DNA of 36,178 nt from JBCBJZ01 sp038522635 (GTDB lineage: Bacteria; Pseudomonadota; Alphaproteobacteria; Rhizobiales; Hyphomicrobiaceae): NCBI GenBank assembly GCA_038522635.1, contig JBCBJZ010000015.1, positions 1 through 36,178 on the forward strand. The letters run 5' to 3'. Below, piece by piece: positions 8,032 to 16,809 of the stretch. The position numbers were made by a program, and so were the translations under genes. The notes below the pieces were generated by a model that saw only the letters and a program-made list of their open reading frames with translations, was not told where the DNA came from and did not search any database. The first letter of the stretch is position 1; the number at the start of each line of letters is the position of its first letter.

Positions 8032-10623
8032 GTGTCCCAGGGTGGATCGAACAAGGCGCAGGGCGCAACGCCTGAGCGCGACGGACCAAGCGTTTCGCGA
8101 CCGCTGGGGTTGGCGCGCCGGGGCATGCACGAGCGTGCGCGCGTGACGGCGATCGCCATCGGCACCGTCAGCGGACTGGTCGCCTGCTGGTGCACTTTCG
8201 CCCTGATCGGCCAAGCCGCATCATCACCAGCCTTGGAAACCTGCATCATCACGGGCTGGGCGCTGACGGCGTGGTGCGCGCTGAGCGTCGCCCTCTTGGA
8301 CCTTGGCACCTCGTCGGACGCCAAGCGTGGCCAAATCGTGGAGCCGACCACGCCAGAGGCCGACCCCGACGATCTGGAAGCGCTCAAGGACGCCGCCTGG
8401 GAGCTGCGTGAACGCGAGGCGCGCTACCGCGACCTGCTCGACAGTCAATCCGATCTCATTTACCGGCGCGATCAGGCGGGTCGGGTGACCTACGCGAACC
8501 GGGCCTTCGCGCAGACGTTCGGGCTCGACGGCGCCGATCTCATCGGCCGACGCTTTGAACCGCCGATCCTGGCTGAGAACACCACCGCACTCGTGAACGG
8601 CGATGACGGTCATCTGCATCAACGCACCACGCTGCATGACACCATCGACGGTGAGCGCTGGATCGAGTGGCGCATTCAAACGCTGACCACCGGTAGCCCG
8701 GCGCCGCGCCCAACAGCTGCTACGTCCGCTCCATCTGCAAGGTCTGCCACAGCCGCCGCGCCTGCGCCGGACCGCGCCATCGCACTTGGCATCGAGACCC
8801 AGCACGTCGGTCGCGATGTGACGGCGACGCTGCAGGCTCAGCATCGTCTCGAAGATGCCCAACGGCGCGCCGATGCCGCCAACCGCGCCAAATCGCGTTT
8901 CCTGGCCTCCATGAGCCACGAAATCCGCACGCCCATGAACGGCATCCTGGGCATGACCGAGTTGCTGCTCGATACCCCCGTCAACGCGGAGCAGCGCACC
9001 TACGCGCGCGCGATCGACAGTTCGGGCCGCGTGCTGATGGAGTTGATCGACGAGATCCTGGATTTCTCCAAGATCGAAGCGGGTAAGCTCGCGCTGGACG
9101 CTGTGCCGTTCTCGCTGGAGACCTGCATTCAAGATGTGGTCGAGCTGCTCAGCGCAAAAGCTGGCGAGAAGCAGCTAGAGCTAGCTTGGGCCATTGAGCC
9201 CACGCTGCCGACGATCCTGATCGGTGATGAAGTCCGCCTGCGCCAGATCCTGATGAACCTGATCGGCAACGCGGTGAAGTTCACCACGTCGGGAGGCATT
9301 CTGGTACGCGCCTCACGGGCGCGCGCGACCGCGGCGATCCGGCCAAGACATCGCCTAGCGCTGACCATCGCGATCGAGGACACCGGTATCGGTTTGTCGC
9401 GCGAAGCGATCGACCGCGTGTTCGAAGAGTTCGAGCAGGCGGATCACGGCCCCAGCCATCAGGGCGGTACGGGGCTTGGCCTGGCCATCTCGCGACGCTT
9501 AGCGCGCGCGATGGATGGTGATATCCGCATCGAGAGCGAACCGGACGTGGGTTCCACGTTCAGCCTGGATATCAGCCTGCTCGTGGGTGAGCACCACAGC
9601 GCGGCCAAGCTTGCGCCCGGCGCGCAGCACCACATCCTGCTGGCGATCAACCGGCCGATCGAGCGGCGCGCGCTTCGGCTGGTGCTAGACGGGCTTGGGC
9701 TCGCGGTTGAGGATGCAGCGCCGGAGCATGCGCCAGCGCTGATCAGCGATGCGGCCCATAACGAGCTCCCCTTCGACACCCTGATCACCGACGTTGAGGA
9801 TGGTCTCGAAGCGGCACGGGCGCGGCTAGCACTGGCGAAAGAAGCCGCTGGCGATCGTTTGCGCGCGCTGGTCTTGATCGATCCCTCAGGACGGACGCGG
9901 TTTCCAGCCCTGCGCCGCGCGGGCTTCCAGGGTTATTTGGTACGGCCGATCCGCCCGCACACGCTGCTGGTTCAGTTGCAGCGCCCTGCGGGCCCCGATC
10001 AGACGGTCCGGCGCGACGATCTTACAGCCACGCATGGCGGCGATGCGGTTGCAGCCGGGTCGCAAGGGAAATCCACGAAGCCGAAACACGACGCAGCGCC
10101 TGCGCGACCGCCGCTGCTGGAAGCACCAAGCCCGAACGCGCTGAGGCCTGAAGCGGCAAGGTCGGTGCGACAAGCGCCGCACGTTCTGCTCGCCGAGGAC
10201 AACGACATCAACGCGATGTTGGCCGATCACATGCTGCGCAAGGCGGGCTGCACGGTGACGCCCGCGGCTGACGGGCGAGAGGCCCTCGGTGCTGTGCGGG
10301 CCTTGCTTACGCGCGAGAGCGACGCGTTCGATCTGATCTTGATGGACATCCACATGCCCGAGCTGAACGGCTTTGAGGCAGCCGATGCGATCCGCGCGCT
10401 GTTTCGTGAGACGCCCGCGCTCGACCGCCCGCCCATCGTCGCGCTCACCGCGAACGCGTTTGCCGAAGACCGGGCGCGCTGTATGGCAGCGGGCTTTGAC
10501 GATTACGCGGCTAAGCCGGTTATGCAGGAAACGCTGTTGGCGCTGCTGCGCGATCACTGCCGGTATGTGCCGGCCGTACCTTTGCGAGCGCCCCAGCCGC
10601 TACGGGAAGCGTCAACGGCCTGA
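8032..10623 (+). CDS. Hybrid sensor histidine kinase with PAS domain and C-terminal receiver
   Basis: An 863-residue membrane-bound two-component protein. Two hydrophobic segments near residues 38-85 anchor it. A PAS domain follows (about residues 130-225, RYRDLLDSQSDLIYRRD and VTYANRAF), then an Ala/Pro/Ser-rich linker. The HisKA box SMSHEIRTPMNG gives phospho-acceptor His296. The ATPase domain has the N box (Asn413 in LIGNAVKF), DTGIGLS (Asp450) and GGTGLGLAISRRL. Next is a degenerate receiver (about 540-660) lacking the paired acidic residues at its start, and finally an intact receiver with Asp772 in LMDIHMPELNG and a conserved KP near the end. The stimulus and target are unknown, and no partner regulator lies nearby. 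GTG at 8032 is used; a later ATG at RRGMHERAR would also keep both membrane helices. Confidence 0.9.
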   Translation: MSQGGSNKAQGATPERDGPSVSRPLGLARRGMHERARVTAIAIGTVSGLVACWCTFALIGQAASSPALETCIITGWALTAWCALSVALLDLGTSSDAKRGQIVEPTTPEADPDDLEALKDAAWELREREARYRDLLDSQSDLIYRRDQAGRVTYANRAFAQTFGLDGADLIGRRFEPPILAENTTALVNGDDGHLHQRTTLHDTIDGERWIEWRIQTLTTGSPAPRPTAATSAPSARSATAAAPAPDRAIALGIETQHVGRDVTATLQAQHRLEDAQRRADAANRAKSRFLASMSHEIRTPMNGILGMTELLLDTPVNAEQRTYARAIDSSGRVLMELIDEILDFSKIEAGKLALDAVPFSLETCIQDVVELLSAKAGEKQLELAWAIEPTLPTILIGDEVRLRQILMNLIGNAVKFTTSGGILVRASRARATAAIRPRHRLALTIAIEDTGIGLSREAIDRVFEEFEQADHGPSHQGGTGLGLAISRRLARAMDGDIRIESEPDVGSTFSLDISLLVGEHHSAAKLAPGAQHHILLAINRPIERRALRLVLDGLGLAVEDAAPEHAPALISDAAHNELPFDTLITDVEDGLEAARARLALAKEAAGDRLRALVLIDPSGRTRFPALRRAGFQGYLVRPIRPHTLLVQLQRPAGPDQTVRRDDLTATHGGDAVAAGSQGKSTKPKHDAAPARPPLLEAPSPNALRPEAARSVRQAPHVLLAEDNDINAMLADHMLRKAGCTVTPAADGREALGAVRALLTRESDAFDLILMDIHMPELNGFEAADAIRALFRETPALDRPPIVALTANAFAEDRARCMAAGFDDYAAKPVMQETLLALLRDHCRYVPAVPLRAPQPLREASTA

Positions 10624-10722
10624 GGCGACAGGCGCGTCCCTGCGGCGCCCGTTGCCGGCTAACACCGCGACCACCCGCAACGTCGGTTACGCCTTACGCT
10701 GCGAGATCTGCCACGAACGAAC

Positions 10723-10740
10723 GCGCGCAACCTGGCGCGC
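10723..10740. terminator. Weak hairpin between convergent genes
   Basis: GCGCGC-aacctg-GCGCGC forms a 6-bp GC stem in the 168-bp gap between the ends of the kinase and carboxypeptidase genes. No T-run follows on either strand, so its role as a terminator is doubtful. Confidence 0.2.
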
Positions 10741-10791
10741 AAGTATGCACGCAATCACGCACAAGGCTCAGTCTACGGCCGAAGCCTGAGT

Positions 10792-11910
10792 TCATTGGTT
10801 CGCGGCCGTGCGGCGGGCCTTGGCGGCCCGGGCACGCGATCGTTGCACCGTCTGACGCCGTGCTTTGCGAGCAGCAGCGCGCCGACGAGCCGCAGCGAGG
10901 CGACGCGCCCGCGCTTGCGGTGTCAGTTTGCGGCGTTTGCGCTGTTTCTTCAGGCGAGCCGCCGTGCGCACAATGGAACCCTTGCGGCGACTGCGGCTAC
11001 GCGACACCAGCCCCGGGTTGCATTGCCAGGACAGCACCGTCTTGCGGATGCTGCGCACGGGCGCCGCCTTCGGGTCGATCGGCATGGAGTCGATCGTGGA
11101 CGCGCTGAACAGGGTCTTCCAGATGTGAGATTTAAAGCCATGCTCCAACAGCTTGGCCGCACGGATCCGGCGCTGGCCTGACGAGCGCGAGCCGAGCACA
11201 ACGGCGAAAATCTTCTTGCCGTCGCGGGTCGCACTGGCGACGACGTTAAAGCCGCTGTCACAGATGAAACCGGTCTTCATCCCGTCCGCGCCCTTAAAGC
11301 TGCGCAGCAGACCGTTGTAGGAGCGAAGCCGACGCTTGCCCAAGCGCATGCTCGGCTGCGCCCACATCTTCGCGTACTGCGGGAACTCTTTGGCGACGGC
11401 CCTTGCCAAGCGCGCCATGTCGCGCGCGGTGGTCACCTGCCCGGCGACCGGCAAACCGTTCGGGTTCACGAAATGCGTGCGGGTCATGCCCAGCCGGGCG
11501 GCCGCCTTGTTCATGCGCGCGATGAAGGCGGCTTCCGAGCCGGCGACGCGTTCGGCCAGCATCACCGCGACATCGTTGGCCGACTTGATGATCAGCGCCT
11601 TAAGCGCGGTGCGCACTGTAAGCTTGGCACCCAGCGGGAGCCCGATTTTGCTCGGCGCCTGCTTTTGCGACTGCTTTGAACTGACGACCTTGTCGGTCAT
11701 CTTCAACGCGCCGCTCTCGATGGCGCGGAACGTGACGTAAGCAGTCATGATCTTCGTCAGCGAAGCGGGATACCACTTATGGTCGGCTTCCTCGGAATAG
11801 AGGATTGTGCCCGACTTCGCTTCCACCACGATGGCCGGCTTTGCAACCGCAACCACCGGTACCGACACCATCAATAGGCCGGCAAACGCGGCACCCCAAT
11901 GCCTCAACAT
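10792..11910 (-). CDS. D-alanyl-D-alanine carboxypeptidase (PBP5/6 family) with Arg/Lys-rich C-terminal tail
   Basis: A 372-residue serine peptidase S11 that trims the terminal D-Ala from peptidoglycan pentapeptides in the periplasm. A signal peptide covers about residues 1-23 (AVA cleavage). The active-site motifs are in order: SLTK (Ser50, Lys53), SAN (110-112) and KTG (212-214). The usual C-terminal beta-domain and membrane-anchoring amphipathic helix of PBP5 are not evident. Instead residues 303-372 are extremely basic, with about 30 Arg or Lys in 70 residues and no Asp or Glu. The tail might bind anionic wall or membrane polymers. ATG at 11910 is preferred to the adjacent TTG at 11913; AAGGGG lies about 8 nt upstream. 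It stands alone, convergent with the kinase gene. Confidence 0.92.
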   Translation of the reverse strand: MLRHWGAAFAGLLMVSVPVVAVAKPAIVVEAKSGTILYSEEADHKWYPASLTKIMTAYVTFRAIESGALKMTDKVVSSKQSQKQAPSKIGLPLGAKLTVRTALKALIIKSANDVAVMLAERVAGSEAAFIARMNKAAARLGMTRTHFVNPNGLPVAGQVTTARDMARLARAVAKEFPQYAKMWAQPSMRLGKRRLRSYNGLLRSFKGADGMKTGFICDSGFNVVASATRDGKKIFAVVLGSRSSGQRRIRAAKLLEHGFKSHIWKTLFSASTIDSMPIDPKAAPVRSIRKTVLSWQCNPGLVSRSRSRRKGSIVRTAARLKKQRKRRKLTPQARARRLAAARRRAAARKARRQTVQRSRARAAKARRTAANQ

Positions 11911-12132
11911 CAATTCGCCCCTTAAAACTTACGAACGCCCTACGCTCTGTCCCAGAATGTCCAGCCAAAGTGACGATCTTATTAACAGCATAAACCCAGC
12001 CGACGGCCCAGACCCCAGGCGAGTTACGCGATAATGGCCGAAAGCCTGTGGCAAATCGAGCCCTCTTGGACCCAGCCCTGGCTCGACGCCTTGCTTCGAT
12101 GGCTTGCCCGGCTGAGGGCCGCTCCAACGAAG

Positions 12133-12164
12133 AAGGGCCGCCGACGTTGCCGCCGGCAGCCCTT
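12133..12164 (-). terminator. Hairpin downstream of the molybdenum hydroxylase genes
   Basis: Arms AAGGGCTGCCG and CGGCGGCCCTT (minus strand) pair over 11 bp with one wobble around a 10-nt loop, starting about 30 nt after the stop codon at 12195. The following minus-strand bases CTTCGTTGG are only mildly T-rich, so it is a probable but not textbook intrinsic terminator. The rest of the 284-bp gap up to the carboxypeptidase gene holds only that gene's promoter region and no further ORF. Confidence 0.55.
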
Positions 12165-12194
12165 AAGCTCTTGATTTTCAGGACTAAACCTTAG

Positions 12195-14426
12195 TTACGC
12201 CGATCCGGCACGCTCGAAGGGCTGCTGCAGGAAGCGTTTGCCCGTCAGCTTGGCCCAGGCGTTCGCGACCGCAGCACCGATCGGCGGGACGCCGGGTTCA
12301 CCGACTCCGGTGGGCGCTTCGCTCGACGGCACGATCGCCACCTCGACATCGGGCATCTCGTTGATGCGCAACGAACGGTAGGTGTCGAAGTTAGCCTGCT
12401 GCACCACGCCGTCTTTGAGATCGATGGCGTTGAACAAGACGGCACTCAGGCCAAAGCCGATGCCGCCTTCCATCTGGGCGCGCACGATGTCCGGGTTGAC
12501 CACCCGACCACAGTCAACCGCACACCAGACCTTGTGCACGCGCGGCATGGTCTCATCGTCCTCGCTGCGTGACACTTCCACGATTTGCGCCACGTAGCTG
12601 TTGAACGACTTGTGGAGGCCAACGCCCCGCGCGCGTCCCTTCGGCGCGTCAGCGCTCCAGTTGGCAAGCTTGGCGACCGTCCGCAAAACGCCCGCGTGGC
12701 GCTTGTTGTCCCCAAGCAGCGCCAAGCGCCCTTCGATGGGGTCCTTGCCAGCCGCCTCGAAGAGCTGGTCGAGAAAAACCTCGGTGGCATACGCTGTGTG
12801 CGTGTGACCGACCGATCGCCACCACAGCGCCGGCACCTTGGACGCGGGTGAATGCAGGGAAACCCTGAACGCACCGGTGTCGTAGGGAAGATCTCTGGCG
12901 CCTTCGACGGAAGTCGGATCGATGCCATCCTTGATCATGCTCGCAAACGGGCCGCCGGCGACGATCGATTGCCCAACGATGGTCTGGTTCCATCCCACGA
13001 TGGTACCCTTGTCATCGAGGCCGGCTTCCAGGCGGTGGACGTAAATCGGCCGGTAAAGTCCGCCCTGGATATCATCCTCACGGGTCCACATCAGTTTGAT
13101 GGTCGCCGGGCGACCAAGCGCCTTAATCGCGGCCGCCGTCTCCACAGCGAGGTCGGCAGCAGGTTGCGCGCGCCGCCCGAAGCTGCCGCCGGCAAACATC
13201 ACGTTCACCGTGACCTGTTCGGGCTTGAAGCCAAGCACCTTCGCGATCGCCCCTTGGTCGACACCGGGCATCTGCGCGCCGTACCACGCTTCCGCCCCGT
13301 CTTCGCGCAACTCCATCACGCAATCGAGCGGCTCCATCGGCGCGTGCGCCAGGAATGGAAAGGTGAAGTCGGCTTTGAAGCGCCGGGCCGCGCCCTGGAT
13401 CGCCGCTGCAGCATCGCCTTTGTCGGTCGCCACGGCGCCGGGCTTCCCGGCCATTTCAATGTAATCGGCGATGATCTGCGGTGATGAGCGCTTCTCAACG
13501 TTGCTCTCATCCCACGTGACCTGGAGCGCATCACGCCCCTTCTTGGCAGCCCAAAAGCCGTTGGCGTACACCGCCACGCCCTGCGGGATCATGTGCACAT
13601 CGACCACGCCTTTGATCTTGCGGGCCTCAGCGTCATCGAACTTGACGGGCTTGGCACCGAAACGCGGCGGGCGGGCGATCAACACCGTCAACATGCCCGG
13701 GCGGGTCACGTCGATGGTGAACTGCGCTTGGCCGGTGACCTTCGCACGGCTGTCGAGGCGGGGAAGTTTGCGGCCGATCAACTTGAAGTCTGCTGGGTCT
13801 TTCAGCGTGACAGACGGCGGCACCTCGCGTTGGCGGGCAGCCTCGGCCAGGGCGCCAAATCCGCTCGAACGGCCCGAGCCCGCATGCTCGATGCGGCCGG
13901 CTTTCACTGTGATTTCGCCAGCCGGCACCTTCCAGGCTTCCGCTGCGGCTTCAACCAACATCTGCCTTGCGGCCGCGCCAACCGTCCGCATATGCTCATA
14001 CGAGTTCGCGATTGCGGTCGACCCACCGGTGACCTGCAGGCCGAACAGCAGGTTCTTGTAAGGCCCGTTGTCGGCCGGTGCGCCGCGTGCGCGCATTTGC
14101 GACCAGTCGGCGTCCATCTCTTCGGCCACCAACGTCGCGAGGCCCGTATAGGGGCCCTGACCGAACTCGATGTGTTTGGACAGCACCGTCACCGTGTCGT
14201 CGGCGCCGATTTCCAAGAACGCGTTTGGCGCGTAGGTGGCCGTGCCACCGGGTCCCTTCACTACGGGCGGATTGCCGCGCGCAGCCTCCGCCTTGGTCAG
14301 CGGCAAATAGGTTGCAAGCACGAAGCCCGCGCTCACGGCAGCGCCGGCCTTCAGCACGCTGCGGCGGTCCACCGTCACGGTGCGCGGTTCAGCGGGCGCG
14401 TCCAACGTCTTTTGCAAAATGTGCAT
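12195..14426 (-). CDS. Molybdopterin-binding subunit of a xanthine-oxidase-family hydroxylase (isoquinoline 1-oxidoreductase beta-like)
   Basis: A 743-residue large subunit of a molybdenum hydroxylase. A twin-arginine signal RRSVLKAG followed by a hydrophobic stretch (residues 21-48) indicates folded export to the periplasm, as in IorB-type enzymes. Visible family features are VLSKHIEFGQGPYTGLATLVAEEMD, the internal region APMEPLDCVME, MFAGGSFGRRAQPAADLAVE, and near the C-terminus GVGEPGVPPIG, which carries the catalytic Glu of the family. Such enzymes hydroxylate N-heterocycles or oxidise aldehydes; the substrate is not predictable. It is translated directly after the [2Fe-2S] subunit gene, with only 4 bp between them. 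ATG at 14426 is chosen over the GTG at 14429. No cytochrome c partner or XdhC-type chaperone gene is in the cluster. Confidence 0.92.
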   Translation of the reverse strand: MHILQKTLDAPAEPRTVTVDRRSVLKAGAAVSAGFVLATYLPLTKAEAARGNPPVVKGPGGTATYAPNAFLEIGADDTVTVLSKHIEFGQGPYTGLATLVAEEMDADWSQMRARGAPADNGPYKNLLFGLQVTGGSTAIANSYEHMRTVGAAARQMLVEAAAEAWKVPAGEITVKAGRIEHAGSGRSSGFGALAEAARQREVPPSVTLKDPADFKLIGRKLPRLDSRAKVTGQAQFTIDVTRPGMLTVLIARPPRFGAKPVKFDDAEARKIKGVVDVHMIPQGVAVYANGFWAAKKGRDALQVTWDESNVEKRSSPQIIADYIEMAGKPGAVATDKGDAAAAIQGAARRFKADFTFPFLAHAPMEPLDCVMELREDGAEAWYGAQMPGVDQGAIAKVLGFKPEQVTVNVMFAGGSFGRRAQPAADLAVETAAAIKALGRPATIKLMWTREDDIQGGLYRPIYVHRLEAGLDDKGTIVGWNQTIVGQSIVAGGPFASMIKDGIDPTSVEGARDLPYDTGAFRVSLHSPASKVPALWWRSVGHTHTAYATEVFLDQLFEAAGKDPIEGRLALLGDNKRHAGVLRTVAKLANWSADAPKGRARGVGLHKSFNSYVAQIVEVSRSEDDETMPRVHKVWCAVDCGRVVNPDIVRAQMEGGIGFGLSAVLFNAIDLKDGVVQQANFDTYRSLRINEMPDVEVAIVPSSEAPTGVGEPGVPPIGAAVANAWAKLTGKRFLQQPFERAGSA

Positions 14427-14430
14427 CACG

Positions 14431-14892
14431 TCACCCCTTCATCGTTTGGGCTGCAGCGTGGATCGCCTGGCGGATACGGTGGTAGGTCGCGCAACGGCAG
14501 ATGTTGCCGGCCATGGCATCGTCGATGTCGCTATCGCTCGGCGCCGCGTTCTCACGCAGGAGCGCCACCGCCGCCATCACCTGGCCCGACTGGCAATAGC
14601 CGCACTGGGGCGCGTCAGCCGCAACCCAGGCGTCCTGGACGGCGCGCGACACACGATCATCAAGGCCTTCAACGGTGGTGATTTTCGCATCAGCCACGGA
14701 CTCAATCGGTGTGACGCAGGAGCGTTGGGCGACGCCATCGATGTGGACGGTGCAGGCGCCGCATTGGGCAATGCCGCAGCCGAACTTCGTGCCCGTCAGT
14801 TCAAGTGTCTCGCGCAGGACCCATAGAAGCGGGGTATCAGGTTCGACATCAACCGTGCGGGGCTGACCGTTGACCGTGAGTTTGATCGCCAT
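14431..14892 (-). CDS. (2Fe-2S)-binding subunit of molybdenum hydroxylase (isoquinoline 1-oxidoreductase alpha-like)
   Basis: A 153-residue electron-transfer subunit with two [2Fe-2S] clusters. The plant-type ferredoxin domain has Cys39, Cys44, Cys47 and Cys59 (GCGIAQCGAC...C). The helical C-terminal domain has Cys97, Cys100, Cys132 and Cys134 (CGYC and CRC). It passes electrons from the molybdenum centre in the downstream-encoded large subunit to an unidentified acceptor. The ATG at 14892 is preferred over an upstream in-frame one at 14967 because GAGGTGA lies 5-6 nt before it and the protein then starts MAIKLTVNGQP, as in the family. No signal peptide is present, so it is probably co-exported with its Tat-targeted partner. 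Confidence 0.93.
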   Translation of the reverse strand: MAIKLTVNGQPRTVDVEPDTPLLWVLRETLELTGTKFGCGIAQCGACTVHIDGVAQRSCVTPIESVADAKITTVEGLDDRVSRAVQDAWVAADAPQCGYCQSGQVMAAVALLRENAAPSDSDIDDAMAGNICRCATYHRIRQAIHAAAQTMKG

Positions 14893-15202
14893 GGTGATCA
14901 CCTCGGATATGGTTTTGAGCGGTTCGTTCGTGGGGGAGGTACGGGCCGAAGAGCCCATAGGTTTCATCCGTCGTACGCAGATGGAAAGGGGGAGCGTTGC
15001 GTTGCAGGGGCGCCTACGCTTCCGCTTGGAGGCAAATTCCCCACCATCCTCAAATGGTCACGCGTCAGCTCAAGAAAAAGGCCGCGGTGGCCCGTCGTTT
15101 TGCGAAACGCCCGCATGCGCCAGCTCGCCGCAGGGCGAACGGCGCACAAGGCTCACAGCCGTCCAGCGCAACCCGCTCAGTCTCAGATGACATTTGCCGC
15201 GT
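14893..15202. other. Intergenic, no gene seen
   Basis: About 310 bp between the iron-sulfur subunit gene and the tRNA-Leu hairpin. Short overlapping ORFs occur on both strands but none has a recognisable protein or ribosome site. It should contain the promoter of the hydroxylase operon, which I could not pinpoint. Confidence 0.5.
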
Positions 15203-15222
15203 CCCGGCTGTGCGAAGCCGGG
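15203..15222 (-). terminator. Hairpin just 3' of tRNA-Leu
   Basis: CCCGGCT-tcgcac-AGCCGGG (minus strand) is a perfect 7-bp stem starting 4 nt after the tRNA CCA end. No T-run follows, so it may act in 3' processing or as a weak terminator. Confidence 0.45.
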
Positions 15223-15225
15223 GAA

Positions 15226-15312
15226 TGGTGCCTCTGGCCCGACTCGAACGGGCACGTCCTTTCGGACAACGGATTTTGAATCCGTCGCGTCTACCGATTC
15301 CGCCACAGAGGC
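15226..15312 (-). tRNA. tRNA-Leu (anticodon CAA)
   Basis: An 87-nt class II tRNA. The acceptor arms GCCTCTG (15306-15312) and CAGAGGC (15230-15236) pair fully, followed by discriminator A and an encoded CCA. The anticodon stem ACGGA/TCCGT encloses the loop TTCAAAA, giving anticodon CAA, which reads UUG. The long variable arm TGTCCGAAAGGACG and the T arm with GTTCGAGTC fit leucine tRNA. It lies 73 bp downstream of lpdA on the same strand. Confidence 0.96.
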
Positions 15313-15316
15313 ATGA

Positions 15317-15333
15317 CCTGCGTTTGACGCAGG
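15317..15333. terminator. Hairpin between lpdA and tRNA-Leu
   Basis: CCTGCGT-caa-ACGCAGG (minus strand) is a perfect 7-bp stem with a three-base loop, 4 nt before the tRNA 5' end and 52 nt after the lpdA stop. It may end the lpdA transcript or guide tRNA 5' processing. Confidence 0.4.
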
Positions 15334-15385
15334 CTGTGCCTGAGACCTATAGCGCTCCCGCGCCGCCGCCTCAACTCTCGCGCGC

Positions 15386-16789
15386 TCACATATGGATGGC
15401 GCGTGAATCCACCGCTAGTGCTGCTTCCTTAACAGCCTCGGTTAGCGTGGGATGCGCATGGCATGTGCGCGCAAGATCTTCCGCGGCACCGCCGAACTCC
15501 ATGATCACGCCCGCTTCCGAAATGATCTCGCCAGCGTGCGGGCCAATGATATGCACGCCCAAAATGCGATCCGTCTCCGCGTGGGCCAACACTTTGACGA
15601 ACCCGTCGGTGGTACGGTTCACCTTAGCGCGGCCGTTCGCCATGAACGGGAATTTGCCTGCCTTATAAGCAACGCCATCGGCCTTCAGTTCTTCTTCGGT
15701 TTTGCCGACGCTTGCGACCTCCGGGTAGGTGTAGATCACGTTCGGAATGACGTTATAGTTCACATGGCCAGCCTGCCCCGCCAGCATCTCTGCGACCGCG
15801 ATGCCCTCATCTTCGGCCTTATGCGCCAACATCGGACCCGCGATCACATCGCCGATCGCGTAGATCCCTTCAACGCTGGTCTTGTAGTGGTCATCGACTT
15901 TCACGCGCCCGCGCTCATCCATTGCGACGCCGATCGCATCAAGACCCAAGCCTTGCGTGTAGGGCACCCGCCCAATGCAGACCAGCACAACGTCAGCATC
16001 CACGCTCTCAGCCTCCCCACCTTGCGCGGGTTCGATGGAGACGGAGACGCCTTCGCGGGCATCGGCGACCGACGTGACCTTGTGGCCAAGCTTGAAGGTC
16101 ATGCCTTGCTTGGTGAGGATGCGTTGGAACTGTTTGGCGACGTCGCCGTCCATACCGGGCAGGATGCGATCGAGATACTCGACCACCAGCACCTCGCTGC
16201 CGAGCCGGCGCCAAACCGAGCCAAGCTCAAGCCCGATGACGCCCGCACCCACCACCACCATTTTTTTCGGCACAGGTGAAATTTCGAGCGCACCCGTCGA
16301 GGACACAACCTTGCGTTCATCGATCTCGATGCCCGGCAGTTTGGCCACATCCGAACCGGTCGCAATCACAATGGCTTTCGCCTGCAGCGTCTGCTCTTCG
16401 CCCTCGTCGCTGGTGACGTTGACCTCGCCTGGCGCGGGGATCGAGCCCACGCCGTGGAACGTGTCGACCTTGTTCTTCTTCAAAAGGAACGCCACGCCCT
16501 GCACGTTACCGTCGACGCCTTCGTCCTTGAAGGCGAGCATCTTGGAAAGGTCGAGCTCGGGCTGTACCTTGATGCCCATGTCATCAAAACCGTGGTTGGA
16601 TTCCTCGTACAGTTCAGACGCATGCAGCAACGCCTTCGACGGGATGCAACCGACATTGAGGCAGGTGCCGCCATGGGTGGCGCGCTTTTCCACCACCGCC
16701 ACGTCCATACCGAGTTGCGCTGCACGGATGGCGCACACGTAGCCGCCCGGACCGGTACCGATGACGACGAGATCGTAAGTCTTGGGCAT
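15386..16789 (-). CDS. lpdA: Dihydrolipoyl dehydrogenase (E3)
   Basis: A 467-residue FAD flavoprotein that reoxidises dihydrolipoyl groups of the E2 enzyme and makes NADH. The FAD motif GTGPGG is at residues 11-16, the redox-active disulfide is Cys43/Cys48 in GGTCLNVGCIPSK, the NAD-binding motif GAGVIGLELG is central, and the C-terminal HAHPTLTEAV carries the catalytic His-Glu pair. It is the last gene of the TCA block, so it probably serves the 2-oxoglutarate dehydrogenase complex encoded just upstream. The start at 16789 (MPKTYDLVVIG) has AGGA a few bases upstream; the frame stays open for 73 more codons upstream, but that part overlaps the MAPEG gene in another frame and is not protein-like. 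Confidence 0.96.
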   Translation of the reverse strand: MPKTYDLVVIGTGPGGYVCAIRAAQLGMDVAVVEKRATHGGTCLNVGCIPSKALLHASELYEESNHGFDDMGIKVQPELDLSKMLAFKDEGVDGNVQGVAFLLKKNKVDTFHGVGSIPAPGEVNVTSDEGEEQTLQAKAIVIATGSDVAKLPGIEIDERKVVSSTGALEISPVPKKMVVVGAGVIGLELGSVWRRLGSEVLVVEYLDRILPGMDGDVAKQFQRILTKQGMTFKLGHKVTSVADAREGVSVSIEPAQGGEAESVDADVVLVCIGRVPYTQGLGLDAIGVAMDERGRVKVDDHYKTSVEGIYAIGDVIAGPMLAHKAEDEGIAVAEMLAGQAGHVNYNVIPNVIYTYPEVASVGKTEEELKADGVAYKAGKFPFMANGRAKVNRTTDGFVKVLAHAETDRILGVHIIGPHAGEIISEAGVIMEFGGAAEDLARTCHAHPTLTEAVKEAALAVDSRAIHM

Positions 16790-16809
16790 GACGTCTTCCT
16801 GTTGGCTGG

